NCBI RefSeq assembly: GCF_964199755.1
Contig: NC_133918.1
Location: 1,488,001 to 1,552,000 of the forward strand
Source of the DNA: Larus michahellis
Taxonomy: Eukaryota; Chordata; Aves; Charadriiformes; Laridae
DNA: 64,000 nucleotides
Direction: 5' to 3'
Part shown: positions 20,601 through 32,300 of the stretch, in pieces
Numbering within the stretch: the first letter of the stretch is position 1
Layout: every line of letters starts with the position of its first letter
Translations under genes and position numbers: made by a program
Notes under the pieces: generated by a model
Databases searched by the model: none
Told to the model about the DNA's origin: nothing
What the model saw: the letters and a program-made list of their open reading frames with translations, nothing else

Positions 20601-21063
20601 GTTGTTCCATGGCTTTTAGTGTCTCCCACTGCTCCTCCAGGGACTTGGGACCCCCCTCCTGTGGGTCACTTTCCAGCCGCAGGGCACAGGCGGCCACCAC
20701 ACGGGGAGCCCCCAGGGCCCGGGCAGCCTCCTCTACCTCCTTCTCCTGGCCATGGGGCACGGTTCCCCCATAGGCAAAGGCCAGCACAGCCCGCCAGCCC
20801 CATAGTGTGGCCCCGGGTGGCAGGGGGACACGGGGTGGGGGGCCCTGGCACAGCTCTCTGGTCCTGCCCTCCAGAAAGCGGAGGAAGAAGGAGCTGATGG
20901 AGGCCAGGACCACGGCATGGGCTACGTCGCCCTCCGGGCCCACGGCCACATCCACCAGCTGTCCTGCGGTGCGGAGGTGGTCGGCCGTGGCCAGGAAGTG
21001 TCCGGCGTGGGCCCCGTCCCGCAGGCTCCACTGGGCTGGGGCTGGCCCCTCTGCAACCCACAT
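17625..21063 (-). CDS. KLHL33: Kelch-like protein 33
   Basis: A BTB-BACK-kelch protein, the type that acts as substrate adaptor for cullin-3 ubiquitin ligases; the substrate of KLHL33 is unknown to me. Four coding exons on the minus strand: 21063-20541, 20287-19354, 18927-18757 and 18201-17625. Their phases (1, 2, 2) match and the total of 2205 bp gives 734 residues plus stop. Exon 1 holds a BTB-like module (LVDVAVGPEGDVAHAVVLAS) and starts a second one (GCDLQLRAGDEVIP), finished in exon 2 (CDFFRALFTCPM, LLLSFAYTGAV), followed by BACK. Kelch repeats occupy the end of exon 2 (LYVLGGKRYYGVHDTLASVY), exon 3 and exon 4. The phrase LLVLGGYSHETYRDTHLIHAY is a strong KLHL33 signature. For exon 2 the acceptor ending at 20288 keeps the frame, whereas the CAG five bases on does not. 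An acceptor ends just before the ATG, so a 5' non-coding or further coding exon lies upstream. Confidence 0.88.
18290..18720. repeat. Degenerate tandem repeat in KLHL33 intron 3
   Basis: Recurrent phrases such as TTGGCCAACACCCA, ATTGGTCAACCCAC, CACTGGTCAACACCCAATA and TTGCTCAACACCCAGTAG appear every 30-60 bp, filling most of the intron between coding exons 3 and 4. The units are too diverged to fix one length by eye. Confidence 0.75.
19020..19340. repeat. Degenerate tandem repeat in KLHL33 intron 2
   Basis: Phrases of the form AATGCCTTGGGTCCAC, AATGCCTTGGGACCAC and AATGTCCTGGTGCC recur through the intron between coding exons 2 and 3. The motif is unrelated to the array in the neighbouring intron. 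Confidence 0.7.
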
Positions 21064-21189
21064 CTTGCCTGTGGGAAGACACAGAGCAGGGGGTCAGGGT
21101 GCCGTCCCCATAACCAGAGCTTTGTCCCATGGCAGGAGTCCTGTCTGGGGACACAGGGTCCTGCTACTGGCACTGTCCCACGGTGAAAG

Positions 21190-21510
21190 CCACTGGATCC
21201 ATCGCCAAAGCCTCTACCCCATAGCTGAGGCCACCAGGAACTACTACTGCCCCACAGCTGAATTTAACGCCCCTTGGCAAAACTGCAGCCCCATAGGTGA
21301 GACCAATGGGCCACGTCGCTGCCCCATAGCTGAAGCTCATTGAACCCTTGGCATGAAGCTACTGACCCACAGCCAGTGCTGCTGCCCCAACTGAAACCCA
21401 CAGCCCAATAACTCAGTCCGTTGTCCCCCATCAACCCCTCTGCCCTATAGCAGAATCCCCCAAGCCCTTCCCCAACCATTGCCCCATAGCCCGAACTACT
21501 GCTGCTCCAA
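21190..21510. repeat. Degenerate tandem repeat upstream of KLHL33
   Basis: Variants of CTGCCCCATAGCTGAA recur at irregular 25-45 bp spacing (for example near 21216, 21250, 21287, 21320, 21441 and 21479), just upstream of the first KLHL33 coding exon on the minus strand. Confidence 0.7.
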
Positions 21511-23560
21511 CGGCAGCAAAGCCGCTGGTCCCCAGAGCAGCTCCTCGGCAAAGCTGCCTCTCCCACCCCTTTGGTGCGTGGCAGCAACTGCTGGGCGCTG
21601 CCCGTCGCATGTCACGCTGCCCGTCGTGTGTCACAACACGTGGCACTGTGAGGAGCGTGGGATGTTGGCCGTCGTGCGCCCTCCTGCCCCGTCGGGGTGC
21701 GCGGATCCCGGCACAGCGCGCTGCCTCACACCGCGTTGCGCTGCACGGTCGCCCCCCCTGCCCCGACACGAGCGGTGCCTCGTGTGTTCCTCATTGTATT
21801 TGCGCGACATTGCGTGTCCTCGCTCGCGCCGCGCGCTTTGCAGCCCAGCGTGGAACGTGCCATATCCTGTATTGCTGCGTGGCATGCCGCGCTGTGCCGT
21901 GCCACGCACTCATCCCCCCTTACCGCCCGCTGCCGCTCCGGGAAGCTCCTGTGACCCCCCAGGAATGTGTCCTGGTAATTATAGCCCAGACGGGACACGT
22001 GGCCATGGCCGAGAGCTAGGAGAGGCCCAGGCGGAGGGAGGTCCAAGGCCCCGGAGCCCCGAGACGGGGTGGTGGGGACACCGGGGTTCCCTGAGGACAG
22101 ACAACAGGGCAGGTGGAAGCTGCCGGGAGTTTTTTTTTCCCCTTTCAGGCCGTGGGAAGGCAGGGCTGGGAACCCCAGGTTGCCCCGGGCAGGTCCTGCT
22201 GGGGGTTTCTGGACCATCAGACCCTCCCCAAACCCTGCTCACCTCCAGAGCCCAGGGTGAAGCATGGCGCCCCTCAAATGTCCTTGGGTGGGAGAGAAAC
22301 ACCCTCCCTGCTCCCCCAGCCCCATGGGGGTGACACCCCACCACCAACTGAACTGGAGCCCAGCCCCATTGACCCCAGCCCCAAGTGCCCCCAGGACCAT
22401 TCTGCGCCCCCCTGGACTCCCACCAGCCACAAAGAGCACGTACCAGGGAGCAGCACAGCCTGCCATGGCTGTGACTGTGTGTCCCCGCCCTGTGACGCTC
22501 TGTCCCCTCCTCTGCCGTCCTTGGTTCCCCGATCTCCTTGTCTCCAGTTCCCCCATCTCCTGTCCCCTCCCCTCACACCTCCCTGTGTTCCCCTGCCCCA
22601 CACCCCTGCTTCCCCCGGTGCCCATATTCCCTGTCTTCTATTAACTCGCATCCCTGTCGCCAAACACCCCTGTCCCCTCATCTTCCCATGTGTCTGGATG
22701 AACTCCGCGTCCCCAAAGAGGACAATTTCACAGCCTCTCCAATCCATCTTCCAGCACTCATCTACCCCAACTGTGAGATTTTCTTTTTTCCCTTCTGTCT
22801 AGTTAGAATTTCCCTTTCTGCATCTTGTGCTTGTTATTTCCCGTCCTTTACTGTGCACCTGAGCCCGCCTTTCTGTAACCACCGAATTGTGAAAGAATAG
22901 CATTAGATCAGCCCTTGACCGTCTTTTTTCCAGGCTGAATGATGCAGTTCTCTCCTCTTGCCTCCTGTGCCTCAATCCTCCACACTTTCCCGGTGGCTTT
23001 GCTGGACACGCTTCAGTTTGCACACACAGAAAATTCAACCGGACACAGCCCTGAGCTCCAACTTTGAGCAGGAAGATCTCCAGGGCTCCCTTCCAACCTC
23101 AGCTACTCCCCAGTTCTAACCCTGAGGCTGTGGGCTCTAGACTTCCTTGAATGCTTCTCAGAGAAAGCCCCCAGGCTCCCAAACACCTTGTGGGCAACCC
23201 ATACCTCCCTCCCCCGCCCCAAATTCCTAATCCTCGACCTAGAGCCTCCTCAGAAGTTTTGACTGATGGTCTCTGTGTGGCGCGCTCTCAATCCTTGCCA
23301 AAAAATCCCGCAGGACCCAGTCGAAACTACAAGAACAACTCCTAAAAAACCAGGCTGAAAATGGTAACTGCACCCCTCAAGCTTGTGCGCGCAATATCGA
23401 GTCATGGCAAAGTGTGACTTGTGCATGAAAATGAAATCTCAGCAGGAGCAGCAGATCGAAGGTTCCTCTGCGACGGCTCCACCTTTTTGCATCTGAGCCC
23501 CAACACTGGAACCGGCCGGGGGACGTCAAGATTCCGTGACAGCGGCTGAGTTGACAGTAT
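21511..23560. other. GC-rich then pyrimidine-rich intergenic stretch
   Basis: 21600-22030 is GC- and CpG-rich and could hold the KLHL33 promoter. 22270-22700 is strongly C/T-rich on the plus strand without clean periodicity. Short diverged CR1-like traces occur at about 22900-22940 (minus; SFSLEKRRS in translation) and 23070-23105 (plus; CTCCCTTCCAACCTCAGC). The open frames in this stretch are compositional. Confidence 0.45.
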
Positions 23561-23561
23561 C

Positions 23562-23567
23562 TTTATT
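23562..23567 (-). other. NDUFA11 polyadenylation signal
   Basis: TTTATT on the plus strand is AATAAA on the minus strand, 60 bp past the NDUFA11 stop, giving a very short 3' UTR. Confidence 0.7.
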
Positions 23568-23626
23568 GCACAACGTCTCATTAGACACAGCGTTCACAAG
23601 ACAGCTCGCAGGGAGGAAAGGCTCAT

Positions 23627-26600
23627 TCACAGCTTGGGAGGTCCCGTCAGCCTCCAGCCCTCCTTGTTACCTATCTTCATGAGAGCAGCGGTAATGCCAA
23701 ACCCCAAACAGGCAGTGGTACCCGTCATGTAACTGTGCGCTGGGAAAAAACCAAAGCAAACCATAAGAGACCTGGTAGGGGACAAGTACTACACAGTAGA
23801 TCTCGACAGATCTTTCCATGAGCTATTCCCTTGGCCACCAGTAACGCTGTTTGCCAAGAGAAATCAGAAAAGTGACCTTTTTCTTTTTTTTTAAATTAAG
23901 TTTCCCCACGCTGTTAGCTTGCAGTTTGAAACACCAATTTCTATAGTCCGCTACCCCATCTCCTTACGTGGGCAACCTTAAATTCCTTATTGCAGTGACA
24001 AAAATAACAATCCTTGCTTCGAACTCTCATCAGCTCAGCAACCAGGAAACGTAAAGATAAACTCGATTTCACCACAATTACAACTTAAATAAATCCCTCG
24101 CACCTTGAACACTGAGTCTGAACATGCCCACAGAAAACAGAGCTGTGTAAGTGTCTGCAGGAGCTAATCCAGCCTGAGAAGTGCATGAAGAATTTACAAG
24201 GCAGACGCTGGATTATATTTTCCATGTAAAATGAATCACGTTTGTCGCCAAGAAAACATGGATTTCCACAGTTAACGTTTTTCATACCCTGCAATTCCAG
24301 GCTGTAACCGGCAGTACTGGCTCAGCCTTCTGCAGCAGTATTTATTTTAGCAAACCTGTGCAATGAAGCGTCAACAAAACGGGTATGAAATGGAATTCAC
24401 ATGCTGAGATGAATCTTTACCAAACACGCCTGACATCAACAATATTTTACAATTCCCCCTGACAGAAAGGTTTCTAAAACCAGAGAGGGCTCATTTCATG
24501 ACCGGCATTATCCACATTTACCTCTTGCACCTAAGACAGCTCCCGTCGCACAGCCTCCTATGAAATAGTTCAAGGGATCATCTGGTTCCTCTCGGATTTG
24601 GGCACTGAGGCAGGTAGTTACGCCAAACACGGCTCCCAGTGTAGCTGCAAACGAGAGGTAAAACAACAAAACAAACCCCCTCAAGTACCTGAGAATTACG
24701 TACATACAAAGTACACTTCTGAGATGCAGGGCGCTGTACAATGGTTCCTCTGGGAGAAAAGAGGAAAAAGAAGCAAAATCTGCTTTTGGGTACCCGGGGC
24801 CCTCATATCCCAGCCACTACGGTGAGACGCAGCATCATACGAGTCCCATCCAGCTCCTTCTGTCTCCTCCTCCGCTCCAGCCGCGCAGCCACCCCTGTGC
24901 TGTGCAGGTCCTGCTGCGCGCGGGATGCCCGGGAGCCCCGCCGCGTGCCGGCACGCTGGGCAGCTGCGCTCCAATGGCTGCGGACAAACATCGCCCCATC
25001 CAGCTTGGTTATTACCTCAGCCTTAAGAAGAGTCCCCCCGAGACGAGGTACGGGGCAGCCCCCAAACAGCCAGGGGGCAACGGCAGAGAGAAGCGGGTTT
25101 CTCTGCAGCGCGTTCCCCAGGGAGCAGCAGGCAGCAGAGCTCTGCTGGGGCTCTGGGCTCAAATCAACTCGCGAGTCCCCGCGAACGCAGCCTCGCAGGG
25201 AGTCGGGAAGAGCAACTCCGACGGCTCCGCTCTCCTTAGGGTCGGTTCGTCCTGGCGCTTTACCCCTCTCCTCGCCCGGGGCTTGCAATGGTTTTTGGAG
25301 AGCAGAAAATCGGATTGAGTTTGTAAATTATTCTTTTTGTAAACTGATTTTGAAAATTGATTGCATAAATTGAATTAAGAAACTGAAAAGTAGCATTGTC
25401 TTGGGCACTGAATTACATGCCTCGACCCATCAAACCCTACATCCATATAACTGAAAAGTTTGGGAAGTGGCTGTGTCAAGCAAACACACTAAAAGTTTTT
25501 CTTTGTTTGTAATACGGGTTCTTGCTCATGCCATGTGAAACTGGCTACCAGGCACCATCTGCAGATTTCAATTCATCTTTTTTGGGAACAATAAAAATGT
25601 CCAGGATAAAAATTTTCGATCTCTATGGTAAACTCGTAAACCACAAGCTCATGTTACAAACCTCTGCAGTTTTTCAGCAGAAAATGCAATTATGCTCATC
25701 CTGAAATCAACTGAAAAGAGGATGGAAGAAACAAACCCCACAGACCAAGGGCTGTATTTCAGCTGCCCTGCTTTGGGCCAAGGAGCTTCAGACCACACGG
25801 CTTCAGAGCACAAGCTCTGGCCCCGTAACCGCGGGCAGAAGCCCTTCCTCAGGAGCGAGAACTGGCGAGGGGATTCAACACACTGGTTTAGGATTATGGG
25901 ATTTATCGCAATTATAATTGGTCACGTTATCCGGTCCAATCATAATGACTTTTTATGGCCCACCTCATTACAGGAGATTCCAGGTGCTGTTTTAGAGTTG
26001 AACAGCTCAAAAACGGAGATGTGGACTGCTTGTGAACCAGCTTCCAGTCCAGAGCACTCGTGCATGGGGAGACAGAGGTGACAGAACCCATTAAACCAGA
26101 CTGAAAACCAAGACAGGTTTAGGGAGAAGAAAACGGTGCACTGGCCAAGGGGCTGGGGGGCTTCAGCCTCGCAGAACTGCATCTGGAACAGCCCCCTCAG
26201 TTCCCCGCTCATCCCGTCAGTGAACACTTTCTCTTGCGAAACACAGACAAGTCAAGACAACTACGTGGTTTCTCCTTGGCTATACAGCACGATGGGAAAA
26301 ACCCCACCATTTATTTTCCTTTTGCCATCAAAACATTTTGTTTGCTCTTCACTGAGTGTGATTTAAGTGCAATGCATAAATATATGAAATAAATGATTAA
26401 GTTTGCTTACACTACACTTTCTTCCAGAGACTTGCAGTTTTGCAAATACTGAAAATACGTACCTCTTATTCTAGACTGCAAAAATATGCATTATCTAAAC
26501 TTTAAATGAAGTACATGGCTTTAAATAAGGACCATGGGAGGCAGAGAGTGCCTCAGATGCATCTTCAGCCTGAACTGACAGGGCTGTTCTTCTGTCTCAA

Positions 26601-28003
26601 GCATTAATCCCGGAGTTTCTATTGCCATCATGCATGATTACTGGTATCCAACAGAAGACATTACCCAAGCGTGAGTAACTATTCTATTGTGTTCTAATTT
26701 GACATATAACTAAGTACCGTGTTTGGGGAAATACAACCAAAGGAAATACTGACTGTAAAGCTTTGCAAGTCTTTCAATCCCAAGCACAGACCCAGGCTGG
26801 GGGATGAAGGGATGGAGAGCAGCCCTGAGGAGAAGGACTTGGGGGTGTCAGTGGGGGAGAAGCTCCACACGCCCCGGCACCGTGCGCTGGCAGCCCAGAA
26901 ACCCCCCGCAGCCTGGGCTGCATCCCCAGCAGCGTGGGCAGCAGGCGAGGGGGGGATTCTGCCCCTCTGCTCCGCTCGGGGGAGACCCCCCTGCAGTGCT
27001 GCCTCCAGCGCTGGGGCACCGACAGCAGAAGGACACGGAGCTGTTGGAGCGGGGCCAGAGGAGGCCCCGGAGATGCTGGGAGGGCTGGAGCCCCTCTGCT
27101 GGGAGGACAGGCTGAGAGAGCTGGGGGGGTTCAGCCTGGAGAAGAGAAGGCTCCGTGGAGACCTTCCAGCCCCTGCCAGTCCCTAAAGGGGCTCCAGGAA
27201 AGCTGGGGAGGGACTCTGGAGCAGGGAGGGGAGCCACGGGACGAGGGGGAAGGGTTTGAAACTGGAAGAGCGGAGATTGAGATGAGATGTGAGGCAGAAA
27301 TTGTTTGGTGTGAGGGGGGTGAGCCCCTGGCCCAGGTTGCCCAGAGAAGCTGTGGCTGCCCCATCCCTGGAGGGGTTCAAGGCCAGGTTGGCCGGGGCTT
27401 GGAGCAACCTGGGCTGGTGGGAGGTGTCCCTGCCCAGGGCAGGGGGTGGCACTGGGTGGGCTTTCAGGTCCCTTGCAGCCCAAAGCATTCCACGATTCCA
27501 TGATTTTAGCACTTCGGCTCTCGGCTTCCGTCCTCACCACCACGACCTGCCCTCGGAGGTGCGGGGCCGGGACACACGAAGGGGAAGGTGGCGGCTGACC
27601 GCGCAGGCCGCAGCGGGGGTTGCCCGAGAGAGCGCCGCCGGGACGGGCGGTCCCTTACCCATGGTGACGCTGTCCGCGGCGGCCATCTGCAAGGCGGCCA
27701 GTGCCGAGCGGGGCTGCTGCAGGATGATGCGGTAGGCCGTCCCGATCAAGCCTGCAACACAGGGCGCCGTCAGTCCGCGCCGCGCCGGCCCCCGGGGCCC
27801 GGGCTCCCGCCGCCGCGGCCTGGCCGGGCCGCGCCGCCGGCTCCCGTCGGTACCGCTTGGGCGCCGCCCGGCCCCGCTCCGCCACCCTCCCGCCGCCCTC
27901 AGCCGCGGCCCCGGGGCTCACCCGCGGCGGCGCCCACGCGGGTGGTCAGCCAGGCGCGGCGCGGGCAGTCCTCGCCCTCGGGGCCGTCCCAGTAGCCCGC
28001 CAT
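23627..28003 (-). CDS. NDUFA11: NADH:ubiquinone oxidoreductase subunit A11
   Basis: A small membrane subunit of mitochondrial complex I (supernumerary subunit in the inner membrane, TIM17/22-like fold). Four coding exons on the minus strand: 28003-27922 (82 bp), 27751-27659 (93), 24644-24522 (123) and 23739-23627 (113). All junctions are phase 1 and the 411 bp give 136 residues plus stop, against about 141 in human. It starts [13 protein letters not shown]. Exon 3 carries the family hallmark [20 protein letters not shown] followed by [10 protein letters not shown]. Exon 4 ends [12 protein letters not shown]. Intron 2 (3 kb) contains a CR1 copy. The start lies in a CpG-rich region, as expected for a housekeeping gene. 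The orthology assignment is firm. Confidence 0.94.
26745..27506 (+). mobile_element. CR1 LINE, plus orientation, in NDUFA11 intron 2
   Basis: Matches CR1 ORF2 end ([29 protein letters not shown]) with several frameshifts and stops, ending GATTCCATGAT near 27505. It is the same GC-rich subfamily as the copy at 41207. It is antisense to the host gene. Confidence 0.9.
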
Positions 28004-28340
28004 GGCGCCGCAAGGGCACGGCGCGAGCACGGGCCAGCGCTCGCGAGAGGACGGCCCCGCCCCGCCCCCGCGGCCCGCCGGGTCTGCGTGAAGGGGGCCG
28101 GGCCCCGCCGGCGGTGAGCGGGGCCGTCACACGCCGGGCGAGCGCCGTCCTGAACGAGCCGGTGCCGCCTCAGCGTCTCCCGCCTCCGCCGCTCCCTCCC
28201 CGCGGGCCGGTGCCTCCGGCCGGACCGTCCCTGCAGCGCCCGGCCGGTCCGCGGCGCTCGGGGTGCTGCCGGAGGGCGCAGCTCCGCGGCCAGACCTCGA
28301 CAGCGCACGGTTCTGGTGGCTCCGATCCTCTGATTTTTCA
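27530..28340. promoter_or_regulatory. CpG-rich promoter region of NDUFA11
   Basis: Dense CpG dinucleotides span the first two coding exons of NDUFA11 and about 300 bp upstream, typical of a CpG-island promoter. The upstream half could also fire in the plus direction, but I see no plus-strand gene there. The GC-rich open frames here are not supported as genes. Confidence 0.7.
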
Positions 28341-29035
28341 GCGCTGGCTGCTTTGTCGAGGTTTGAGGGGGGTGTGTGTGTGTGTTTGGGGTTTTTTTTT
28401 TGTGCAGGGGCTGTAGTTATCACTAAAATAGTACTTGTATTACTTTTTATGACTTTTCAAGGACTCTAATGCTCTAGCAGCCTCTGTACGCTATTATACT
28501 TGTCTCTTTTTTTCCTTTCTGAAATACTGAAGGTATTTTGACACACTGTAGGCCATGCTGTCTGTATGTATTTTTCCGGTTGTTCTCTGTTCGCTAATAA
28601 AACTCCCGTGCTTTTGCAGGGGTGTCCCTTCAAGCCAAGCTCGCCCAGTTCTGGTTTCTCCAGCCCTGAAATAACTCCAGCGGTGGGCTGGAAGGAGTCC
28701 ATAATGGGTTGGACACTTTGCTCAAGCTTTCTCTCACCCCTCTACTTCTCTTTCCCCTTTGTGTGAAAAGTTTATTAAATACTTTCCCAATTACGCTGGA
28801 GTCCCCCCCAGCACCCCTACTCTGGGAGACAAGCTTGGAGCCGGGGGCTGTGCCTGCTGCTGGTCCCCCCAGTGCTCCCAGGCCAGGGCTGGTGGTTCCC
28901 AGCAGGACGCTGTGGGGAGGGCAGGGGGATGCGTCCCAGGGCCGGAGGCTGCCAGGAGCTGCAGCGGTGGCTCACCAGGGCCTGGCAGGGTCTGGCTTCA
29001 CTCCAGCGCTGCCTCCAGCACCTGTCTCAGAGGAC
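28340..29035. other. Intergenic stretch upstream of NDUFA11
   Basis: A short GT run at 28370-28386 and no recognised gene. The plus-strand frames around 28709-29110 run into the CR1 fragment and are not supported. Confidence 0.4.
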
Positions 29036-29039
29036 TTGG

Positions 29040-29342
29040 GGTATATTAGCGACAGGGAGTCCTTCCTGGACCAGAGGAAATGGTCTGAAGCTGCGGCAGG
29101 GGAGGTTTAGATTAGATATCAGGAAGAATGACTTTGCTGACAGAGTGGTCAGGCACTGAACAGCCTGCCCAGGGAGGGGGTTGAGTCACCATCCCCAGAG
29201 GTGTTTAAGAAACATCTAGATGTGGCACTTTAGGGCATGCTCTAGTGGCACAGATTGGAGGGGTTTGGGTTTTTCTGTGTGTGTGTATGGTTGGACTCGA
29301 TGATCTCAAAGGTCCTTTGCAACCATGAAGATTCTATGATTC
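29040..29342 (+). mobile_element. CR1 LINE 3' fragment, plus orientation
   Basis: Contains the CR1 3' end: GCGGCAGGGGAGGTTTAGAT, a CTGCCCAGGGAGG phrase, TTGGACTCGATGATCTCAAA, then GATTCTATGATTCC at the end. Reading frames are broken. The 5' limit is approximate. Confidence 0.85.
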
Positions 29343-32300
29343 CTCATGTCCCAGAGGAGCAGCAGGGACATGGTTCTGCTTCCTCTGTGCCCCCAAAAGG
29401 TGCCTCTTCTTACAAATGCAAACCCGAATGCAACAGTCAGCTACTTACTGGCAGTTTATTAAAGGTAGTTGTTTATAGATCATTCCTGAGGGTGTACGAT
29501 AGAGTGGATTCACAGCACAGAGGAGCCAGGCGGGACAGAGACTCTTCCCCCCTTCTCTCCTTGTTTGCAGCAGGTTTGTTACGTGCGGCCACGAACACAG
29601 CACCTGGCTTTGTGCAGCTCTTGGCTTTGCCTGACCTATAGACCACAGTTCCCCTAGGGACCGGCGACCTGCTGCTACGGTTTATTTTTCTAGAAGCCTG
29701 TCCTCCGGCTTCTGAATGTGGTAAGACACTGCCTAGGCAATTAGTGCTCATTAGAGAGCTGTACGATGAGTACAATGTAACTTACCTTACTATAAACAGG
29801 CAAGTTCCAGGGAAAGCAAGGTATAAATCAATCTAGGTGAGCAACATTACTCTTAAACCAACTTGACTCCATGTATTTTATGATTAACTGTGGACTATGG
29901 CTACAGAGCAGTTCTCTGATGCAGAAGGTGTTAGTTCCCTTAACTGTTCAGCGTGGGGAGTGACGTGCCATCATGCTACAAGCTGCAAATAACTTGGTGT
30001 CCTTCTACCTCTGAAACTTTTTTATTTTAGAAACAGGGACAGAACCACCCGCAAGCAAGTCACATTCAGAACATTTCCCCATCCTCCCCTCTTTCAGGAG
30101 CTTTTTGGATGGCCTTACTCCCTAGACCTCCCATCTGCTCCAAAGCTCGCATTCGGAACCAGGAATTGTATCTTGTCTGCAAACCAGACGACCGGGAGCG
30201 AGCTGCGTTCCAGCGGTCGCTGTAAAGAGGCATTTCCCGTGTACAGTTAGCACAGGCTGAGGCGCTGCGCGGACTGCTCAGATAACCGTTACCAGCAGCA
30301 GACGGCCTCCAGCTCGGGGCTTGACTGATACCCCCTGCCCTCCTGAACAGGAGAGGACACCAAATACAACATTGCTACTTTGCTTTTCCAGGTTTCGGGA
30401 GAAGCTGAAGTTAAGCTAAAAGAATTGATCCAGGGATGGCTCATTTGAAACGTCCCCCACCTTGAATCCACAGCTATCCTCAGGAAAGGCGTTCACTGCC
30501 CACCCCCGGAATTACCAGCGTTCTTGATGAGAAATTCACCTTTCGTATTTTTAAGCCCTTGAAAGGAGGTAGTCGAAAGGGAATTCCAAACACTGTCTTT
30601 AACTGAGACTTTTATTTACAGAAATTATCTTTGAGCATTTCTTTGCAAGATACCTGTACCATTGAGTCTAGACTAGCAGTTCTCTCTCACCTCTGTTGCT
30701 CTGTGCTAATCTCCACAGGGGGAGGGGGGGAAAAATTACCCTGCAAAATTAAAATACCTTTATAGCACTGTCCAAATTTATCTGCTACCCGCATAACGGA
30801 CTCTAGGATTCAGTTTAAGCAAGTCAGTGCACAGAAAGACCAAAGAACAAGGGGAGAGAAGCGCACAGTGAAAAGTCAGTTTGATGAAATCTTGCATGAC
30901 AAATTATGGCAATTATCATAATTGGAATTCCTAAAACTAGAGAGGATTACGGGGAAACATGGTAAATTTTCAAATATGTAACATGTTTCTAGAAAGGAAA
31001 TAAACCGTTTTCTACACTCACTGGGAGAACAAGAGGCCAGTCAAACTGCAGAAGGGGACGCGTCAGGAACAGTCACGCAACAGCAGCGATACCTGCGCAA
31101 CGGAATCGATGCCTCAGTGACTGGGAACAGGGGGAAGAGTCATTACAACGTCGGGGGGTTTTATTCCTGCAGGCTTCTAACATTTCGGACACCCACCCAG
31201 CCCGGTTTCAGTGGAGGGCTGCTGAGGACTGGTTCATTTAGATCCTTCCCTGCCCTGTCTTCTCTGGAGTAAGCGCACCACACACTGGGAACTGGGCTGC
31301 AAAAGATGATGTAACTACACAGTTTCTTACCTTAGCGCTTGTATTTCCTGGGGGTGTAATCTTACTTTTAATTTTACAGTAAGAGGTTTACTTCTGGTTT
31401 TAGTATCACCACCATTCTCGCAACATTTTCCCCATCAGATGTGCTCAACTATTATACCCTTCAGTATCTTTTTTTTTTTTTTTGAAAGGCCGTGCCCACG
31501 TCAGGCAGCAGCCAGAAGACGACATACAGCAATTGCTAACAACATCCATACGTTAACAACTGACCTAAGAGCAAAGACGCAGCAGGAGGGCGCTGCGAGG
31601 GGCAGACTGTTGTACGAAGGCAGAATCATCCCCCTCCCTCCGAGCAGCCATTGCCCAGCACCGCGCCGGGCTCGGGGCGCTCTGTGGGCTTGTTTTCTGA
31701 TAAAAGTTTTAATAGAGTCCCCACCTGTGTTTTGATATGACAGTCTTACATAGATCTTTCAAAATACATAGGCATGGCCTGCTTTTACCTGTCACTAGTT
31801 CACTCAGGCTTAAAGCAGAGAGCGAAAGAAGGGTTTCGCTTGTTGGGCAGGACCCGAACCCAGCCCGTGGCCCATTCCGTCAGTGGTTCACGCTAATGTT
31901 TTTCTCTTCCCTATAAACATCTGTGCAAAAGTTCCGGATGAAACAAAATTTGAATCAGTAAATTTTTTTTATTTACTGATTTTTTTTTTAGAATATTGAT
32001 TATTTTTTATTTTTTTTTTTTTAGAATGCTCTAGGGGATTGTGTATCACCACTAAGCCCCATCAAAGCAAGCATGCTTATTCCATTTTTCTGAAGCTTCA
32101 CGCACCACCAATTTCATTTTCGGTGAGACCGCACAGACCCCGTGGAGTTTGGGACCAGGAAACTATTCCTGGTATCCTGCTATTCCTCCACAAGCAGGCC
32201 CTGCTGTCCAAGACGCCTTATTCATTTCTTTAAGCTGACAACAAGCAGCTTTACACTGCAAGGCTGTTTGAAAAGAGTACTTTAAATCCGAGTATCTCAG

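Noticed and set aside
27588-28308. Several Ala/Pro/Arg-rich frames on both strands around the NDUFA11 promoter
   Set aside because: Composition effect of the CpG-rich region; no domain, and the only spliced coding signal is NDUFA11.
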